64,000 nucleotides of DNA, from NCBI GenBank assembly GCA_963730005.1, contig CAVSPO010000028.1, positions 248,001 through 312,000 on the forward strand. Direction: 5' to 3'. The stretch comes from CAVSPO01 sp963730005 (GTDB taxonomy: Bacteria > Actinomycetota > Actinomycetes > Propionibacteriales > Propionibacteriaceae). Shown piece by piece: positions 19,855 through 28,499 of this stretch (the first letter of the stretch is position 1; every line of letters starts with the position of its first letter). The translations under genes and the position numbers were made by a program. The notes beneath the pieces are model-generated. The model ran no database searches, was not told the origin of the DNA, and was given only the letters and a program-made list of their open reading frames with translations.

Positions 19855-20883
19855 TCACTTGGCGGCTTGGATGTTCGCGAGGAGCTTCTTCTGGGCGTCC
19901 GTCGTCAGGAACTCGTCCTGCAGCGGCTTCAGCGCCGCGGCATAAGCGGCCTCATCCACCTCGGCGAAGGTTGCTCCACCGGCCTTGGCGTCGGCAACGG
20001 CCTTCTCGGTGTTCGTCGTCCACAGTTCGGTGTGCTGGGTCCAGGCGGCGTCCCAGCCCTTGTCGAAGGCTGCCCGATCCTCTGCCGACATCTTCTGCAG
20101 CGTCTTGGTGTTCATGATCAGGAAGTCGGCGCCCACAAGGTGGCGTGAGTAGGCGTAGTACGGAGCGACCTCGTAATGCTTCTGCGTGACGTAGGAGATC
20201 TCGTTGTTCTCAGCGCCGTCGATCACGCCGGACTGCAGCCCGGTGTAGACCTCGGAGTACGCCATCGGGGTGGGCGACCCGCCCAGCGCCTTGATCATGC
20301 TCAGGAACACCGCACTTTCCTGGACGCGGATCTTCTTGCCAGCCAGATCGGCCGGGGTCTTGGCGATGGCGTCCTTGGTGTAGATGTTGCGGGTGCCCTG
20401 GGTCAAACCGCCCACGACGGTGAGGTTGTTGCTCGCCTCAAGGGACTTGTAGAGGTCGCCGACGATCTTCTCGTCGGACAGGACCTTCATCTGGTGATCG
20501 ACGCTGTCGAAGACCTTGGGAAGGCTGAAGATCACGAAGTCCTTCTGCAGGTTTTCCAACTGGGGAGCGGAGACGATGGCCATGTCGACGACCCCGGTGC
20601 TGACGGACTGCAGATATTCCTTCTGGTCGCCCAGCGTCGAGTTCGGGAAGACCTGGATGTCCCAGCGACCACCGGTGGATTCCTTCAGCGTCTTGCCGAA
20701 CTGTTCGAGCGCGATGAAGGACGGGTGCGTCTCGGTCTGGTTGAGCGCGAGTTTCATGGTCGTGGGCGTGGTGCTGCCGCCGCTGGCGCCGGATGTTGCG
20801 CCCCCTCCGCCACCGCAGGCCGCAAGCCCGAGGGTTGCGACTGCAGTCGCCGCGATGACGGCGAGTCGTGTCTTCTTCAGCAT
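19855..20883 (-). CDS. dctP: TRAP transporter solute-binding lipoprotein DctP
   Basis: The 342-residue product has a lipoprotein signal (TRLAVIAATAVATLGLAAC, lipobox LAAC, lipidated Cys about 22) followed by a Gly/Ser linker. The DctP fold shows LGDQKEYLQSVSTGVVDMA, the ligand-proximal KIRVQESAVFL (the arginine that binds the solute carboxylate in this family) and YTGLQSGVIDGAENN. The ligand should be a carboxylate; its identity cannot be read from the sequence. The start at 20883 has AAGGAG upstream. It is first in the dctPQM operon. Confidence 0.93.
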   Translation of the reverse strand: MLKKTRLAVIAATAVATLGLAACGGGGGATSGASGGSTTPTTMKLALNQTETHPSFIALEQFGKTLKESTGGRWDIQVFPNSTLGDQKEYLQSVSTGVVDMAIVSAPQLENLQKDFVIFSLPKVFDSVDHQMKVLSDEKIVGDLYKSLEASNNLTVVGGLTQGTRNIYTKDAIAKTPADLAGKKIRVQESAVFLSMIKALGGSPTPMAYSEVYTGLQSGVIDGAENNEISYVTQKHYEVAPYYAYSRHLVGADFLIMNTKTLQKMSAEDRAAFDKGWDAAWTQHTELWTTNTEKAVADAKAGGATFAEVDEAAYAAALKPLQDEFLTTDAQKKLLANIQAAK

Positions 20884-21374
20884 GCTTGTCTCCTTAATTG
20901 AACTCTGTCGCCGACGAGGACCGCGGGTGCGGCTGCTCCGGGGACGGGGTGAGCCGGCGTCTGTGCCGACCACGGGGTTGTGCCGTCAAGGCAGACGGTC
21001 CTCGACACAGTAATTCATCTCACATCGGAGCCCGCGAAGATGCAGGATTCTGGAAATCGTGACTAGGACGAGGTGGCTGCTTCCGCACCGCCTGTGGCGC
21101 TTGCGACCTCGGACCGGTGCTCGTCACAATTGACTCACACCGCCGCAACCAGCCCGGGATTCGGTCTTTGACGACAGGATGAAGCAGGCGCCTGCCGGGG
21201 TGGGGGGTGACGCGTTGTGAGCAAGAAGACCCCGCGAGTGGCGGGCCCCCTTCGCCAGTCCTCAACCACCGTGAGAAGCTCTGGACGACTGGGTGGCCGC
21301 GGTGACGCCGGCGCAGAGCAACTTCCGGTTCACGCTGTACTGGCTCACCATCAAGGGGGCAACCGTTACGGCTA
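20884..21374. other. Intergenic region with possible gene tail
   Basis: This 490-bp stretch must hold the dctP promoter. On the + strand the frame 21275-21385, with no start codon, reads LDDWVAAVTPAQSNF and ends LTIKGATVTAISQ before a TAA. It looks like the tail of a lost gene but I do not recognise it. I see no RNA gene or clear terminator. Confidence 0.4.
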
Positions 21375-22916
21375 TCAGTCAGTAACACGTCCCGTAGCCG
21401 GATTCACCAGATTCTGGACGGTTTCCGGTGGGTGCCACGGATTCTTACCGGCCAGGCATTCTTCCAGCCATTTCTGGCGGAGCTGTGCCCGATAGTCTTC
21501 AGGATCGAATTCATCCGAAGGTGGCTCCGATTCCGAATTCTTGGCGTCGAGTGGTGGCTGTATCGCGGTGAGGGAGAATCGTTGGTGTCGCCTTGGTTTG
21601 CGGTGTTTGTCGACGAATCGGGGTGGCAACAATTCCGGTATTCCATCGGCAGCTATTCGGACCTGCCATTGATTCTCTTGATCGGTCGGTCTGGGTTCGA
21701 TGATTCGGTGGTGGCAGGGACACAACAGCACGGCATTGCCCAGATCGGTGCGTCCACCGTTCCACCACGGGGTGATGTGGTGGCCCTCGCAGATCGTTGG
21801 CGGCGCGGTGCAGCCGGGGAACACGCAGCCCCGGTCGCGTAGCACCAGCGCTTGGCGGGTCGGGCCGGTGAACAGCCGGTTGCCGCGGCCCAGATCGAGG
21901 ATCTGGCTGGTGCCACCCAAGGTGGCGGGGATGATGTCGGCGTCACACGCCAACCTGCGGATGTCGCCGGCCGACAGGCATTCACCGGACGAGCAGAGGG
22001 TGCCCATGCCGAGCCCGGTGCGCAGGGCGTCGAGGCTGATGGTGACGACAACCCTGGGCCGGTCGCCACCGTGGGTGGGGGCCTGCCCGGACGCTGAGTA
22101 GGCGCCGACGATCTGGGTGAGGGCATCGGCCTGGCGGCGGTGGATGGGGATGAGTTGACCGAGCTCGTCGGTGACGGGCAGGCCGGCGGTGACGGCGGTC
22201 ACCAGCGCGACCAGGGGTTCCGCATCGACAATGGGCAGTTGGCCGCGGAACCGGACCGATCCGAAACCGTCACGGGCCCAGGTGAACGACCGGTCACCAC
22301 GCGCCCGAGCTTCTTCACGCAGCAGCGCGAGCCGGTCGGCTTCCTCGCCGACCTCGGGGGCGACGACGGCGACGACGTGGTGGCCGAACTGTTTCATCAA
22401 GTCCGGGTCGAACTCGTGCACATGGCCGAGCATCGCCTGTTCACAGGCGTCGACGGTGTCTGTGTCGAGTTCGCACGGGAGGCGGCGGATGCTGTGCACG
22501 ATCGCGGTGGCCTGGTCGAACCCGACCCTCCCGGCCAACGCCTCGGCCTGCACCACCGGACGGGCCGCCAACTCCACAGCGGCCCGCACCTGGCGGCGGG
22601 CGTCACCCAGGTTGGACCAGTTCGTGGCATGCAGCCACTCGCTCGTCCGCACGGCGTGGAGGGCGGTGGTGGCTCCGCGGGACTCGATCTCGGCCACCCG
22701 GCGGGCTGTCTCGGCACGAAGCCGTTCCAGACACAACAACAATTCACGGGTGCCTGCCAACAACTCACGGTCGCCGGTGCGCCACAAATCCTGTGAATTC
22801 AACGAATCCAGCGCACCGGAAAGCACACGCACCAAATCACCGCCAAACCCAGGCAAATCACCGCCGCCGGGCCGGGCCAGCATTTCTGCCGGTGGTGTCT
22901 GGATTGCTGTGTGCAT
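21375..22916 (-). CDS. DUF222/HNH endonuclease-type protein (13E12-like)
   Basis: The 513-residue protein has the actinobacterial DUF222 region (about residues 40-330: RRVAEIESRG, EALAGRVGFDQATAI) and a C-terminal HNH nuclease motif CVFPGCTAPPTICEGHHITP, then WWNGGRTDLGNAVLLCPCHH, with the two Cys pairs that hold structural zinc. Many actinobacterial genomes have several copies. Their function is unknown, and spread as selfish or repeat-derived elements has been proposed. The 3' end runs to within a few bases of a possible gene tail on the other strand. I see no good ribosome-binding site before the ATG. Confidence 0.9.
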   Translation of the reverse strand: MHTAIQTPPAEMLARPGGGDLPGFGGDLVRVLSGALDSLNSQDLWRTGDRELLAGTRELLLCLERLRAETARRVAEIESRGATTALHAVRTSEWLHATNWSNLGDARRQVRAAVELAARPVVQAEALAGRVGFDQATAIVHSIRRLPCELDTDTVDACEQAMLGHVHEFDPDLMKQFGHHVVAVVAPEVGEEADRLALLREEARARGDRSFTWARDGFGSVRFRGQLPIVDAEPLVALVTAVTAGLPVTDELGQLIPIHRRQADALTQIVGAYSASGQAPTHGGDRPRVVVTISLDALRTGLGMGTLCSSGECLSAGDIRRLACDADIIPATLGGTSQILDLGRGNRLFTGPTRQALVLRDRGCVFPGCTAPPTICEGHHITPWWNGGRTDLGNAVLLCPCHHRIIEPRPTDQENQWQVRIAADGIPELLPPRFVDKHRKPRRHQRFSLTAIQPPLDAKNSESEPPSDEFDPEDYRAQLRQKWLEECLAGKNPWHPPETVQNLVNPATGRVTD

Positions 22917-23239
22917 AATCCAACCCTAGACACCCCCACTGACAAAACTGACCCCAGCAAGCAGCCTGTGGAAAACAATCTGAACAAATTCTTGCCTGTG
23001 AAAAACCCCACCTTCTGTGCCGAGGAATCCGGCTCGAATCGGCTGACCCGGCCGCCTCAACCGTCTTCAACCGGTTCAACCTGGTGGTGCTGCACCAGGA
23101 CAAGGCCTTCGTCGAGTCATCCGACCCCGTCGAGGTGCCCAGCCGGTAGCGATCCGGTGTGAGGACAGGGCTGTAGGCTAATGTGTTGGTTCATGGCCGT
23201 GCGAATTCGGCGGCCACTTCTATGAGGAGAGTTTTTCGA
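22917..23239. other. Intergenic region between divergent HNH and SDR genes
   Basis: It holds the two promoters; TAGGCTAATGT near 23175 could be a -10 region for the SDR gene. A + strand frame ends at 23148 with LVVLHQDKAFVESS and DPVEVPSR. It has coding-like composition but no start, and may be the tail of a deleted gene. Nothing else is visible. Confidence 0.4.
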
Positions 23240-24007
23240 ATGGCACTGTTCGATTTGTCCGGCAAGACCATCGTGATCACCGGGGCCGGCTCCGGTATCG
23301 GCCGCGCTACCGCTGAAATGATGGCCGCAGCCGGCGCCACCATCGTGGTCTCTGATATCGCAGACACGGCTCACGAGACCGTCAAGTTGATCACCGACGC
23401 CGGGGGCAGCGCTCGCGCCGTCGTCGGCGACATCTCCGACGAGGCAACTGCCGACGCGATCATCGCCGACGCCATGAAGGACGGCCACATCGACGGTCTC
23501 GTCAACAACGCCGGCGTGATGGACCTGTTCGCAGGTGTCGGCGAAACCGAGACCGCACTGTGGGAGCGCGTCATGCGGGTCAATGTGACCGCGCCGTTCT
23601 ACCTGATGCGTGCGGCTGTGCGGCACATGGTCGAGGCTGGCACCGGTTCCATCGTGAATGTCGCGTCCGAGGCAGGAATCCGGGGCGCTGCTGCAGGTGC
23701 CGCCTACACCTCGTCCAAGCACGCCATGGTCGGCCTCACGAGGAACACCGCCTTCACCTACGCCAAGACCGGCGTCCGCTGCAACGCGATCTGCCCGGGC
23801 GGTGTCGAGACGAACATCATGTCCTCGATCGACCCGACGAAGATCAACCAGGCCGGCATGGGCGCGCTCGGCCCGGTGCATGCCACCTCCATCCGCATGG
23901 CGAAGTCCGAGGAGATCGCTTCCCTGGCGCTTTACCTGGTTTCCGATGAGGCGGTCAACGTCAACGGCGCGATCATCCCGAACGACGGCGGCTGGTCCGC
24001 CGGCTGA
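23240..24007 (+). CDS. Short-chain dehydrogenase/reductase
   Basis: The 255-residue protein has the classical SDR set: cofactor motif TGAGSGIG (residues about 14-21), NNAG at about 90, catalytic Ser in NVASEAG and YTSSK with the catalytic Tyr and Lys, then PGGVETNI. The Asp in VVSDIAD suggests NAD preference. Start ATG at 23240 has GAGGAGAG upstream. The substrate is unknown. A hairpin follows the stop. Confidence 0.92.
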   Translation: MALFDLSGKTIVITGAGSGIGRATAEMMAAAGATIVVSDIADTAHETVKLITDAGGSARAVVGDISDEATADAIIADAMKDGHIDGLVNNAGVMDLFAGVGETETALWERVMRVNVTAPFYLMRAAVRHMVEAGTGSIVNVASEAGIRGAAAGAAYTSSKHAMVGLTRNTAFTYAKTGVRCNAICPGGVETNIMSSIDPTKINQAGMGALGPVHATSIRMAKSEEIASLALYLVSDEAVNVNGAIIPNDGGWSAG

Positions 24008-24015
24008 TCCCGACT

Positions 24016-24051
24016 CGACGCCCGTCCCGGATCGTCCCGGGGCGGGCGTCG
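24016..24051 (+). terminator. Terminator hairpin after the SDR gene
   Basis: CGACGCCCGTCCCGG (24016-24030) pairs with the sequence at 24037-24051 over 15 bp with one G-U pair and a six-base loop. It lies nine bases after the SDR stop and between it and the convergent bkdC gene. Confidence 0.75.
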
Positions 24052-24194
24052 TGCTTTCTGCGCAGAAGTCGATCGCGGATTCTCGGCAATTCTTGCTTCG
24101 AAGACAGAGAACGAAATAGAACCCGATCCGGCAGTCCACTTTGAGCAACGGTCGACGAGAACGATGGCCCCGACCGGCTGGTCGCAGTGCGGCG

Positions 24195-25478
24195 TCAGAA
24201 CAGCAGTGCCAACTCCGGCGACTCAAGGATGGTCGACACGTCAGCAAGGAACTTCGAGCCCTGCTCCCCGTCGATGATCTGGTGGTCGAAGCTGAGCGCC
24301 AGCGTGGTCACCCAACGCGGCTCGATACGCTCGTCGTCACCTTGACCGACCACCCAGGGACGTCGCTTGATGGCTCCCATCGCCAGGATCGCGGATTCGT
24401 CGCCGTTGATGATCGGGGTGCCGGTGTCGACGCCGAACACGCCCACGTTGGTGAGGCTGAAGGTGCCGCCGGCGTAGTCAGCGGGCTGGAGCTTGCCGTC
24501 GCGGGCCGTCGCCGTCACCAGGTTGATGGCTTCGCACAGCTCGATCAGGTTCATCTTGTCGGCGCCCTTGATCACCGGGACGAGCAGCCCGCGCGGCGTG
24601 GCCGCCGCGATGCCGAGGTTGACGTCATCGTGGTAGACCATCTCGCCGGCCTCGGAGTCCAGGGTCGCGTTCAGCTCAGGGTTGCGGGCCATCGCCAGGC
24701 AGACCGCCTTCGCGTGGATCAACAACGGTGACACGTGCAGGTCGCGGAACTCCCGGCGTCCCTTGAGGGTCGCAATCAGCGACATGGTCGCTGTGACATC
24801 CACGGTGTTGAACTCGGTGACGTGCACGTGTTTGGCAATCGACTCGGCGACGTTGTGGGCGGTCGCCTTGCGGACGCCCTTGATGGCGACGCGCCGGCCT
24901 TCGCCCGCTAGCCCGAGCCCGGCGGCTGCCAGCACGTCCTCGCGGCTCACGGTTCCTTCCGGGCCGGTCGGTTGCACCGCGCCCAGCGGCACGCCCAGGT
25001 CGCGGGCGAGCCGACGCACCAGAGGCTTGGCGAGCACCTTGCCGACAGCTGTGGTCTCAGCGGTCTGGACGGGCGCGGCAGTGCTGGCAGCCGTGGGCTG
25101 ACTTCGCCGTGTCGTGGGTTCGGGGGTCGGGCCGGACCCGACCAGGTTCGCCGGGGGTTCGTCCGGAGTGGGCTGTGACGAGATCTCCTGGTGGCCAGCT
25201 TGTTCGTCTCCCTGCGAGGCGTCGGGGCCGGGGCCGGCGCCCGAACCGTCGTCGATCTCGATGATCGGACTGCCCACGGCCACCGTTACACCGGGCTCGG
25301 CGAGCAGCCGCAGCACTGTGCCCGAGACCGGGCTCGGCAGCTCGACCAGCGACTTGGCGGTCTCGATCTCGACGAGGGTGTCGTTGACTCGCACCTCGTC
25401 ACCGACGGCGACGTGCCACTCCACGATGTCGGCCTCGAGCAGCCCCTCACCCGGATCGGGCAGCGCAAACTGGAACAT
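24195..25478 (-). CDS. bkdC: Branched-chain 2-oxoacid dehydrogenase E2 (lipoyl acyltransferase)
   Basis: The 427-residue protein has one N-terminal lipoyl domain (lipoyl-lysine in ETAKSLVELPSP), a linker rich in Pro, Thr and Ala, a peripheral-subunit-binding domain (KPLVRRLARDLGVPLGAVQP) and the catalytic acyltransferase domain with FDHQIIDGEQG near the end, which carries the active-site histidine. It moves acyl groups from E1 to CoA. The gene follows bkdB by 19 bases. No E3 gene lies in the window, so the complex probably borrows a shared lipoamide dehydrogenase. The 2-oxoisovalerate assignment follows from the operon; an acetoin-type complex is the alternative. Confidence 0.9.
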   Translation of the reverse strand: MFQFALPDPGEGLLEADIVEWHVAVGDEVRVNDTLVEIETAKSLVELPSPVSGTVLRLLAEPGVTVAVGSPIIEIDDGSGAGPGPDASQGDEQAGHQEISSQPTPDEPPANLVGSGPTPEPTTRRSQPTAASTAAPVQTAETTAVGKVLAKPLVRRLARDLGVPLGAVQPTGPEGTVSREDVLAAAGLGLAGEGRRVAIKGVRKATAHNVAESIAKHVHVTEFNTVDVTATMSLIATLKGRREFRDLHVSPLLIHAKAVCLAMARNPELNATLDSEAGEMVYHDDVNLGIAAATPRGLLVPVIKGADKMNLIELCEAINLVTATARDGKLQPADYAGGTFSLTNVGVFGVDTGTPIINGDESAILAMGAIKRRPWVVGQGDDERIEPRWVTTLALSFDHQIIDGEQGSKFLADVSTILESPELALLF

Positions 25479-25497
25479 TTGGTTCTTCCTTGCCTTG

Positions 25498-26502
25498 TCA
25501 GAAAGCCATTGAACGGTCGACTGCGGTCAGCACCCGGTCGAGGTTGGGCAGCCAGTCGGCCTCCAGGCGGCTGGGCGGATACGGGGTGTCGTAACCCGTC
25601 ACGCGCAACACCGGCGACTCCATGACGTAGAACAATTCCTCCGACAAGCGGGCTGCCAGTTCGGCGCCCGGGCCGTAGCTGCGCGAGGCCTCGTGCACCA
25701 CGATCGCCCGGCTCGTGCGGCCGACCGACTCGAGGATCGTCGGCATGTCCAGCGGCGACAGGCTGCGCACGTCCAGCACCTCGATGTTGCGTCCTTCGTT
25801 CTCGGCAGCGGCAGCGGCGTCCAGACAGGTGCTCACCATCGGTCCCCAGGCCAGCAGGGTCAGATCCGCGCCGGGACGGACCACCGCGGCCTGATGCAGG
25901 CCCAGTTCGGGAGGCGTCGGTGCGCACCTGCACCCTTCTGGTGGTAGCGGCGCTTGGGTTCGAGGAAGATCACCGGGTCGGGCGAGGCCACGGCCTGCTG
26001 GATCATCCAGTAGGCGTCGTGGGGGTTGGACGGACTGACGACGGTGAGGCCTGGCGTGTGGGTGAAATAGGCCTCGACCGATTCGGAATGGTTCTCGACA
26101 CTGCCGATGCCGCCGCCATAGGGGATCCGGACCACGACCGGCAGGCCCACGCGCCCGTGGCTGCGGAAACGCAGCTTGGCCAAGCTGCTGGGTGATCTGG
26201 TCGAAGCCCGGGAAGACGAAACCGTCGAACTGCAACTCGACGACCGGGCGGTAGCCGCGCATCGCCATGCCGATCGCGGTGCCGATCAGTCCCGACTCGG
26301 CGAGCGGCGAATCGAGCACCCGGTCGGCACCGAATTCGGCCTGCAGGCGTTCGGTGACGCGAAAGACCCCTCCCAGCTCACCGATGTCCTCCCCGTAGAG
26401 CAGCACCTTGTCGTCGCCGGCCATCGCGGCGCGCAGGCCGGCGTTGAGCGCCTTGGCCAGCGTCAGGGTTGTCGGTTGGGTGGCAGTCTGCGGTTCGCTC
26501 AT
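25498..26502 (-). pseudogene. bkdB: Branched-chain 2-oxoacid dehydrogenase E1 beta, with two compensating frameshifts
   Basis: The N-terminal part (LLYGEDIGELGGVFRVTERL, DSPLAESGLIGTAIGMAM, LQFDGFVFPGFDQITQQL) and the C-terminal part (LLAWGPMV, EVLDVRSLSPLD, HEASRSYGPGAELAARL) are typical E1 beta in one frame. Between about 26178 and 25930 the true family sequence (AKLRFRSHGRVGLPVVVRIP, LEPKRRYHQKG) lies in another frame. One extra T near 26178 shifts the frame, and a later indel restores it. As written, about 83 residues are replaced by unrelated sequence although the frame stays open, so the encoded protein would not work. A sequencing error pair is the likely cause. Its ATG overlaps the bkdA stop (ATGA). 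Confidence 0.9.
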
Positions 26503-27649
26503 CGGGCCCCCTCGGCGAGGGCCGCCTCCTGTTGCCGGGTCAGGTCGGGCGTCATCGACGCGTAGACGTGCTGGAACACCTCACCCAACCGGGGCACGCT
26601 CACCCGATCGACGGCAGAGCGGACCTGGGCGCCGAACGCTTCGGATTGCTGGTCGAGCCGGGCCTGCCGAGCGTCGTCCCAGACCCCGGCTGAGCGCAAC
26701 CATGCCTTGGTGCGCTTGATCGGGTCCTTGGCGCGCCACTGCTCGCCCTGCTGTGCCGCGCCATACTTCTTCGGGTCGTCGCTGGTGGTGTGGGCACCCA
26801 TCCGGTACGTGTAGGCCTCGATGAACGTGGGCCCGGCGCCGTTGTGCGCCCGCTCCAGGGCCCAACTGGTGACGGCGTGCACGGCCGCCACATCGTTGCC
26901 GTCCACCCGCACGCTGGGGATGCCGAATCCCCAGGCTCGTTGGTAGAGGGGGATGCGACTCTGACGCTCGACCGGCTCGCTGATCGCCCACTGGTTGTTG
27001 ACGCAGATGAAGACCGCCGGCGCCTGGTAGCTGGCCGCGAAGATGTAGGCCTCGTTCACGTCGCCCTCGCTGATGGCGCCGTCGCCGTGGAAGATCACGC
27101 TGGCACCCGGCTGGGTGTCGCCGTCGGACGCGGCGTCGCGGGCCTGGGCCATGGCGTAGCCCACCCCGTGCAGGGTGTGGGCGCCGATCACCATGGAGTA
27201 GTAGTGGAAGCGCAGTTCCTCGGCGTCCCAGTCGCCCATCTCGGCGCCCTTGAAGACGCCCAGGATCCGTTCGATCGGCAGCCCCATCAGCATGGCCAAG
27301 CCGTGCTCGCGATGGGTGGGAAAGACGTGGTCTGCGGCTGTGAGCGCTGCCTTGACGCCCACCTGGATCGCCTCCTGGCCGAGCAGCGGCGCCCACAGAC
27401 CGAGCTGTCCCTTGCGCTGCAGGGCGGTGGCCTCGACGTCGAAACGCCTGATCATCGCCATGTCGCGCAGCCACTCGACAGCGTGGGCCGGCTGGACGAG
27501 CGGCCTGTGGTCGGGGTCGACGACGAGGTTGCCGTCCGCGTCCACCAGGACACCATGGGGGTTTCGGCCGGGCGCGGCGGGTCGAACCTGCCGTGATCGG
27601 GCGAGTTGATGACCCCGCTGGGGTGATGCCTGGGTGTCGTCTCGTGCAC
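26499..27649 (-). pseudogene. bkdA: Branched-chain 2-oxoacid dehydrogenase E1 alpha, frameshifted near the N-terminus
   Basis: The thiamine-diphosphate-binding motif GDGAISEGDVNEA with a downstream CVNNQWAIS, and the E1 alpha markers RKGQLGLWAPLLGQEA and YRMGAHTTSDDP, identify the subunit that decarboxylates the 2-oxoacid. The best start is GTG at 27649, with AGGAGG just upstream, giving HETTPRHHPSGVINSPDHGR and DPPRPAETPMV. The frame must then shift near 27550 to continue as LVDADGNLVVDP. An extra GT in ATGGTGTCC would explain this. A shorter product could begin in the later frame at about 27545, where GTG is possible. First gene of bkdABC. Confidence 0.88.
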
Positions 27650-27674
27650 CGTGCCTCCTGGCCTTGGTGAAGCT

Positions 27675-27694
27675 AACCTACACAACCGTAGGTT
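27675..27694 (-). promoter_or_regulatory. Palindrome upstream of bkdA, site 1
   Basis: AACCTAC and GTAGGTT flank a six-base spacer, 26 bp before the bkdA start. With site 2 at 27741-27763 it shares the half-site CCGTAGGTT. This is a TetR-style operator pair. The regulator is not in the window. Confidence 0.6.
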
Positions 27695-27740
27695 GTTCAC
27701 TGACGAGGTTACGTCGGCGGGGGTGCCGGGCGTGAGCAAG

Positions 27741-27763
27741 AAAACTACGGAACCGTAGGTTTT
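27741..27763 (-). promoter_or_regulatory. Palindrome upstream of bkdA, site 2
   Basis: AAAACTACGG and CCGTAGGTTTT flank AA; the left arm lacks one C compared with the right. The centre is about 67 bp from that of site 1. The rest of the bkdA to DUF485 gap (27764-28049) shows a TTGACA (27801-27806) and the small palindrome GTTTCTAAGAAAC (27840-27852), but no gene. Confidence 0.6.
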
Positions 27764-28049
27764 TGTCTGTCGGGTTCCGACAAATCGCCCACCGGAGCCC
27801 TTGACACACGGTGCTCGCTCCGCCGCCGAGTTGATTGCCGTTTCTAAGAAACTCTTGCGTCAGAGATAGAAGCAGCTACAAAGCACCATCGGGCAGCGCC
27901 TTGCCCGAGGGGCTGGCGTCGAGGGGGCAAGGATATCCCTGCTTCCCGAAAGATACTCTGCTTTGGGCCATAGACGTGGAACACAGACACCATTACTGTC
28001 AGGCTCCACGGGGCCGACGGGGCTCCGCCGGCCACCCAGGAGTGCCCAC

Positions 28050-28499
28050 ATGACACCTACCGGCAGTGGACCCAGCCCCCAGCGAGGCTGGTCCGATCCG
28101 AACGACGATCCCGAATTCCACCTGCCCGAGCACCACTCGCCGCTGCCGGAACTCGTGCACACCGAGGCACCCCACCCGGCGTCCGACACGGCGGCCTTCG
28201 TGGCGATGTCCCTGACCCCCGAGTACGCCAAGCTGCGGTCCACCTTCCGCAACTTCGCCTTCCCGATGACGATCGCGGGTCTGTCGTCCTACTTCGTCTA
28301 CGTCCTGCTGTCCATCTACGCGACGGACTTCATGGCCACGCCGCTGATCGGTGCCCTGAACATCGGCACGGTCCTGGGGCTCTTCCAGTTCGTGGTCGTC
28401 TAGACCTGGACGGCCCTCTACGTCAGGTTCGCGAACAAGCGCCTCGACCCCGCCGTCCGCCGCCATCAAGTCCCGTCTCGAGAAGGGCGTCCAGGCATG
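28050..28499 (+). pseudogene. DUF485 membrane partner of ActP, with in-frame stop and frameshift
   Basis: The start ATG at 28050 has AGGAG seven bases upstream. The protein reads EYAKLRSTFRNFAFPMTIAG, LSSYFVYVLLSIYATDFM and LGLFQFVVV, a DUF485 protein with two membrane segments. TAG at 28401-28403 then interrupts it. The family sequence continues in frame (TWTALYVRFANKRLDPAV), and after one extra C near 28463 ends IKSRLEKGVQA with TGA overlapping the actP start (ATGA). A TGG-to-TAG change would explain the stop. DUF485 proteins regularly precede ActP-type symporters. Truncation of the second membrane helix region probably abolishes function, if the sequence is right. Confidence 0.8.

Noticed and set aside
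21375..22916. HNH gene as part of a group I intron or homing element
   Set aside because: The DUF222 architecture is typical of actinobacterial chromosomal families and no intron or intein borders are visible.
22977..23148. A full gene before the SDR
   Set aside because: The coding-like tail has no start codon and no recognised family; listed only as a possible remnant.
27801..27852. Riboswitch or structured leader before the DUF485-actP genes
   Set aside because: Only a TTGACA-like box and a short palindrome are visible, with no family consensus.
28401..28403. TAG as a recoded amino acid (for example pyrrolysine)
   Set aside because: Actinobacterial context, no recoding genes seen, and a further frameshift 60 bases on; a mutation or error explains it better.
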